The notes under the pieces: generated by a model
The model's database searches: none
Seen by the model: only the letters and a program-made list of their open reading frames with translations
Told to the model about the DNA's origin: nothing
From: JAGWBD01 sp965220615
Lineage (GTDB): Bacteria > Chloroflexota > Anaerolineae > Aggregatilineales > Phototrophicaceae
Assembly: GCA_965220615.1 (NCBI GenBank)
Contig: CBDCQL010000002.1
Span: forward strand, 1,116,001-1,180,000
Reading direction: 5' to 3'
Length of the DNA stretch: 64,000 nucleotides
In this document: in pieces, positions 60,815 through 64,000 of the stretch
Position numbering within the stretch: the stretch's first letter is position 1
Layout: every line of letters starts with the position of its first letter
Program-made: the position numbers and the translations under genes

Positions 60815-62146
60815 ATGGCCAAACGGCGGCGGCAGACTCCCGGGCGCAGAAGCCCGGCTGCCAGACCAGGAGCGCAAGCAGAACGCGACCATGAATCGCG
60901 CGCTGTAAGAGAGGCCCGGCTTCAGCGTCGGGTGCTCATCGGCACGGGCATCACCATTGGCCTGGTTGTGCTTGTTCTGGTGGCCGCCGTCCTCATCGAA
61001 CTTGTCGTCACCCCAAACAGCGTGGCGGCTTCAGTTGCGGGGGAATCCGTCACCATCTCCGAATTTCAGGAGCGTGTCCGCCTTGAACGGGCCATCCTGA
61101 ACACGCGCGTTACCAACTACGTGGCCTTGCTCAACGCCAGTGGACTGGACCCCAATCAGTACGCCGGCCAGGAGCCCTTGCGGGGCTGGCTTTCGCAAAT
61201 CAACGATCCTGACCTGTTGGGCTCCGGCATTCTTGACGTCCTGATCGAAAACATTTTGATCCGTCAGGAGGCGGAGGCGAGAGGACTGCAGGTCTCCCAA
61301 GGTGACATCGACAGGCAAATTGACCAATTCCTGGGACTGGAGCCTCCGGCTCAGAGTGTGGAACCGACGCCCGAACCTCAGGCGACGCTGGTCCCCTCTC
61401 CAACCCGGACGCCATTCGTTTCGCCCACTCCCCGGCAGGTCCCTTCGGCCACGGCGACCCCGTTGGTTGAGGCAGCGGCTCCGGCGGCGACGGACGTTGT
61501 AGCGACGACGCCCACGTTTACGCCGGTCCCACCAACTGCTACACAAACGACGGAAGAACTGGCGAGGCAACAAGGCGAACTGCGCGACACTATCCTCAAC
61601 GACCTGGCCAGCAGCGCCAGAGTAGACCAGGGTCGACTGCGCGCCCACTTTGAGGCGCTCGCGCTGCGTGAAGCGCTGGCGGCCGACCTGTTGGACATTG
61701 GCGACAGTATCGTGCACGTGAACGCCCGCCACATTCTGGTTGCCGAGCGCTCCGAGGCGGACGATCTGCTCGTCTCCCTGGCGGAAGGCGATTCCTTTGC
61801 CGCCCTGGCCATGGCCAATTCAATCGATGCCGGCTCGGGCCGCGCCGGTGGAGAGTTGGGCTGGGCTCCCGTTCACAACTTCGTCAGGCCATTTGCAGAA
61901 GCCGTCACTGCCGCGGAGCCCGGTGCGACCATCGGCCCCGTCGAGACTGAGTTTGGCTGGCACGTTATCCAGTTGAGGGCGAAGGAGGAGCGCAGCGCCA
62001 GTGATACAGAGCTCAACAATGCGCGCAACTTCGCGTTCCGCAGCTGGCTGGATGACCGTCGCGCCGAAATGGACTCCAACATCGAGATTTTCGACGTTTG
62101 GGCCGACAACGTTCCGGACGACCCGGTGCTGTTGCTGACCGGCTAA
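60815..62146 (+). CDS. membrane-anchored parvulin-type peptidyl-prolyl isomerase (PrsA/SurA-like)
   Basis: 443 residues. A basic N-terminus, one membrane helix (about 43-66) and a SurA-like chaperone segment (SVAGESVTISEFQERVRLER) are followed by a Pro/Thr-rich linker (about 175-245). The parvulin domain (about 295-400) includes VNARHILVAERSEADDLL, GDSFAALAMANSID, GGELGWAP and TEFGWHVIQL. It probably folds exported proteins. AGGAG lies eight bases before ATG 60815; a TTG directly before it is in frame. Confidence 0.9.
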   Translation: MAKRRRQTPGRRSPAARPGAQAERDHESRAVREARLQRRVLIGTGITIGLVVLVLVAAVLIELVVTPNSVAASVAGESVTISEFQERVRLERAILNTRVTNYVALLNASGLDPNQYAGQEPLRGWLSQINDPDLLGSGILDVLIENILIRQEAEARGLQVSQGDIDRQIDQFLGLEPPAQSVEPTPEPQATLVPSPTRTPFVSPTPRQVPSATATPLVEAAAPAATDVVATTPTFTPVPPTATQTTEELARQQGELRDTILNDLASSARVDQGRLRAHFEALALREALAADLLDIGDSIVHVNARHILVAERSEADDLLVSLAEGDSFAALAMANSIDAGSGRAGGELGWAPVHNFVRPFAEAVTAAEPGATIGPVETEFGWHVIQLRAKEERSASDTELNNARNFAFRSWLDDRRAEMDSNIEIFDVWADNVPDDPVLLLTG

Positions 62147-62161
62147 TGTGAGGAAACATTC

Positions 62162-62320
62162 GTGGCCAACGGGTCAGCCACACTCCCGTCGCATTTGCTG
62201 TCCTTCGCCCTGCTTGCGTCGCTGCTCGTGTTGCTCTCCCGTTTGTTGTGGCGCGAGATCATCGCCGTCCTGACCGGTTACACCCGACGCGGGGAAGGTG
62301 AAGATGTCGGACAGGGTTGA
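62162..62320 (+). CDS. 52-residue single-helix membrane peptide
   Basis: GTG start with GAGG eight bases upstream, right after the parvulin stop. The product has one hydrophobic helix (about residues 11-30, rich in Leu and Ser) and a charged C-terminus with TRRGEGEDVG. Its last 17 bases overlap mtnP in another frame, so it would couple translation of mtnP. No family recognised; codon use looks like the neighbours. It may instead be a chance frame. Confidence 0.5.
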   Translation: MANGSATLPSHLLSFALLASLLVLLSRLLWREIIAVLTGYTRRGEGEDVGQG

Positions 62321-63167
62321 TATTGGCGTCATTGGCGGAACCGGGCTCTACGCCATGCCCGGCATCAGCGATCGGCAAACCCTGAGAGCGGAAACGCCCT
62401 GGGGCGATCCATCCGGCGAAATCGTCATCGGCACGCTTCAGGGTAAACGGGTCGCATTCCTGCCGCGACATGGGCCCGGGCATCGCCTCAGCCCCACGGA
62501 GGTCCCTTACCGCGCCAACATATACGCGCTTAAATCCCTTGGTGTGCGATTCATTATTTCTGTCAACGCCTGCGGATCCCTGCGGGAAAACATCCTGCCA
62601 GGCGACGTCGTTATTCCGGACCAACTGGTCGACCATACGAGGCGAAGGCCGGCAGCGACTTTTTTCGAGCGCGACCTGGTGGCACACGTTTCGGTCGCCG
62701 ATCCTTTCTGCGAGACCCTGCGCCGCATTTTGACCCGGGCAATGAACAGAAGTGGCGCCAGAATGCATGCGGGCGGTACGTTCATCATCATCGAAGGGCC
62801 GCGCTTCAGCACAAAAGGCGAAAGCCGGATCTACCGTCAGTGGGGCTGCAGCATTATCGGCATGACCGCCTGCCCCGAAGCCTTTCTGGCCCGTGAGGCT
62901 GAAATCGCCTACGCCTCGCTGGCCCACGTCACCGATTTCGACGTATGGAAGGACGAGGTGGTCACGGTCGAAAAAGTGATGGCCGTCATGCAGGAAAACC
63001 TGCGGGCGATCCAGTCCGGCATCGCCGCGGCGGTTGAGCAAATCGGGCCGGATACGCCAAGCCTGGCGCACACAGCGCTGGACGACGCGATCCTCGTCGA
63101 GCGGGACCAGGTGCCCGCTGACCTGCTTGCCAAGCTTGGACCTGTTGTCGAACGCCGATTCTCCTGA
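62304..63167 (+). CDS. mtnP: S-methyl-5'-thioadenosine phosphorylase-like (MTAP/PNP family)
   Basis: 287 residues. IGVIGGTGLYAMPGI, FLPRHGPGHRLSPTEVPYRA, SVNACGSLRENILPGDVVIP, IIEGPRFSTKGESRIYRQWG, IGMTACPEAFLAREAEIAY and VTDFDVWKDEVV are the MTAP signatures. It cleaves methylthioadenosine, the by-product of polyamine synthesis, to adenine and methylthioribose-1-phosphate. MTACPEA differs slightly from the usual MTNLPEA, so another nucleoside substrate is possible. ATG 62304 has GGGGAAGG in front. The stop overlaps the next ATG. Confidence 0.9.
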   Translation: MSDRVDIGVIGGTGLYAMPGISDRQTLRAETPWGDPSGEIVIGTLQGKRVAFLPRHGPGHRLSPTEVPYRANIYALKSLGVRFIISVNACGSLRENILPGDVVIPDQLVDHTRRRPAATFFERDLVAHVSVADPFCETLRRILTRAMNRSGARMHAGGTFIIIEGPRFSTKGESRIYRQWGCSIIGMTACPEAFLAREAEIAYASLAHVTDFDVWKDEVVTVEKVMAVMQENLRAIQSGIAAAVEQIGPDTPSLAHTALDDAILVERDQVPADLLAKLGPVVERRFS

Positions 63168-64000
63168 TGCCCATACCCAAGGGCCTCGATTCAACCCTGC
63201 TGCTGCTGTCAGCTGCCTTCCTGGCGACAAACTTCCTTGCACTGGGCGCCCTCCGTGGCGAGACTTCCAGTCCCGCACACTGGCTTCATTTGCTCGTCTG
63301 GACCTGCTGCGCGGCGTTGGGCCAGATCTGGCTGGCACGCCAAGTGCCACAGCGTGACAAGCTCCTCTTTCCCCTCATCATGTTGCCGGCGGGTTGGGGA
63401 TTGTTGATCATCGATCGCCTGCTGCCGGGCTTCGCGGACCGGCAGACCCTCTGGTTACCGGCGGGCCTGTTTGCAGCGCTGGCGCTGGCCACCTGGCGGC
63501 CAACCCTGCAATTTCCCGTTAGACACGGTCGCCTGGCAGTTGCCTTCATCACCGCCCTGCTGATTGCGGCCATTGTCCTGGAGGGCGAGAGCGCAGGTCT
63601 GCCCGGCGAATTGCTCAAATTCATCCTCGTCATCCACTTTTGCGCATGGCTGGCCAGGTGTCCGGCGGATCAGGAAGTCCGCGCCTGGCTCGCAGGGCAG
63701 GGCGGGCGGGCTCTCTTGTGGCTCATTCCATTGCTCATTCTTGTCTGGCAGCGAGACCCCGGCACGGCGTTGGTGACCGGGCTCGTCCTGCTGCTGCTGC
63801 TGAATCTCGCCACCGCTTCCCGACGCCTTGTGTACGCCAGCCTTTTGCTGTTGCTGGTCAGTTGCATTCTCGCCTGGTTTCTCCTGGATGTTGTCCAACA
63901 GCGCGTAACCATCTGGATCGACCCCTGGTCGTCTGCGGCAGGCCATGGCTACCAGATAGTGCAGGGCCTGATTGCCGTAGCCGAAGGAGGCGTCCCGGGC
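63167..64000 (+). CDS. FtsW/RodA/SpoVE-family (SEDS) membrane protein, 3' part outside window
   Basis: 278 codons are open from ATG 63167 to the window edge. About seven membrane helices are visible. Late in the reading come QRDPGTALVTGL, the conserved SEDS Asp region, and VTIWIDPWSSAAGHGYQIVQ followed by GLIAVAEGGVPG, matching the RodA/FtsW loop. SEDS proteins polymerise peptidoglycan glycan strands. The N-terminal part is longer and more diverged than in typical RodA, so it could be a lineage-specific paralog. The start shares a base with the mtnP stop. Confidence 0.88.
   Translation, partial: MPIPKGLDSTLLLLSAAFLATNFLALGALRGETSSPAHWLHLLVWTCCAALGQIWLARQVPQRDKLLFPLIMLPAGWGLLIIDRLLPGFADRQTLWLPAGLFAALALATWRPTLQFPVRHGRLAVAFITALLIAAIVLEGESAGLPGELLKFILVIHFCAWLARCPADQEVRAWLAGQGGRALLWLIPLLILVWQRDPGTALVTGLVLLLLLNLATASRRLVYASLLLLLVSCILAWFLLDVVQQRVTIWIDPWSSAAGHGYQIVQGLIAVAEGGVPG

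Overview
The window is gene-dense (about 60 protein genes, many overlapping by 1-4 bases), G+C rich, and carries one tRNA gene. I see no rRNA, CRISPR array, transposase or prophage. The gene content suggests a Chloroflexota bacterium, probably of the Anaerolineae/Caldilineae kind (inference). The pointers are: Pro/Thr-rich linkers in secreted and membrane proteins; LysM, TPR and beta-propeller surface proteins with no outer-membrane genes; a type 2 isopentenyl-diphosphate isomerase; a mycobacterial-type adenosine kinase; a four-Cys S18 protein; and frequent GTG/TTG starts. It looks like ordinary chromosome with two surface-polysaccharide islands.

Left part (1-19.2 kb). The 5' part of sucC leaves the window on the left. 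Divergent from it is a pair of LysM proteins, the second with an M23 peptidase domain. A long minus-strand series follows: a histidine-rich membrane protein, tdk, rpmE-rpmA-rplU with its own promoter, queA and ruvB. upp is divergent. Next come tpiA, pgk, a DUF1461 (Lit-like) protein, an MBL hydrolase, murJ and a membrane-anchored C39-TPR protein, then smpB. A pseudo-receiver/GAF/histidine kinase and a TPR membrane protein close this part.

Middle (19.3-46 kb). tRNA-Leu(GAG) is divergent from plsX-fabF-trmFO-hflX and a GNAT/GIY-YIG fusion. An amino-acid ABC transporter follows whose binding protein is an almost perfect internal tandem duplication. Two beta-propeller proteins lead into polysaccharide island 1 (30.9-38.9 kb): a glycosidase-like/O-antigen-ligase fusion, a UDP-glucuronate decarboxylase-like enzyme, a second ligase/polymerase, a GtrA protein, a GT4 and a small membrane protein. 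acpP and an isoprenoid pair (IDI-2 plus prenyl synthase) diverge from back-to-back promoters. hemW, an OmpR-type regulator, an adenosine-deaminase-like protein lacking its catalytic residues, and pyrG follow.

Right part (46-64 kb). MoxR, DUF58 and a membrane spermidine-synthase-like protein are followed by adoK-ahcY. Polysaccharide island 2 (52.5-60.0 kb) holds a GDP-deoxymannose-reductase-like enzyme, TatD, GT2, GT4, YfhO and a third ligase. rpsF, rpsR, a parvulin, a 52-residue membrane peptide, mtnP and the start of an FtsW/RodA-type gene complete the window.

Functional themes are cell-envelope building (MurJ, SEDS protein, M23, two glycan islands), lipid and isoprenoid supply (PlsX, FabF, AcpP, Fni, prenyl synthase), translation and tRNA modification, and S-adenosylmethionine by-product salvage (AhcY, AdoK, MtnP, SpeE-like). 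The most unusual items are an L31 protein with an RNA-polymerase-alpha-CTD-like tail (5187-5645), the duplicated binding protein (25743-27227), the inactive-looking adenosine deaminase (43314-44366) and several domain fusions.
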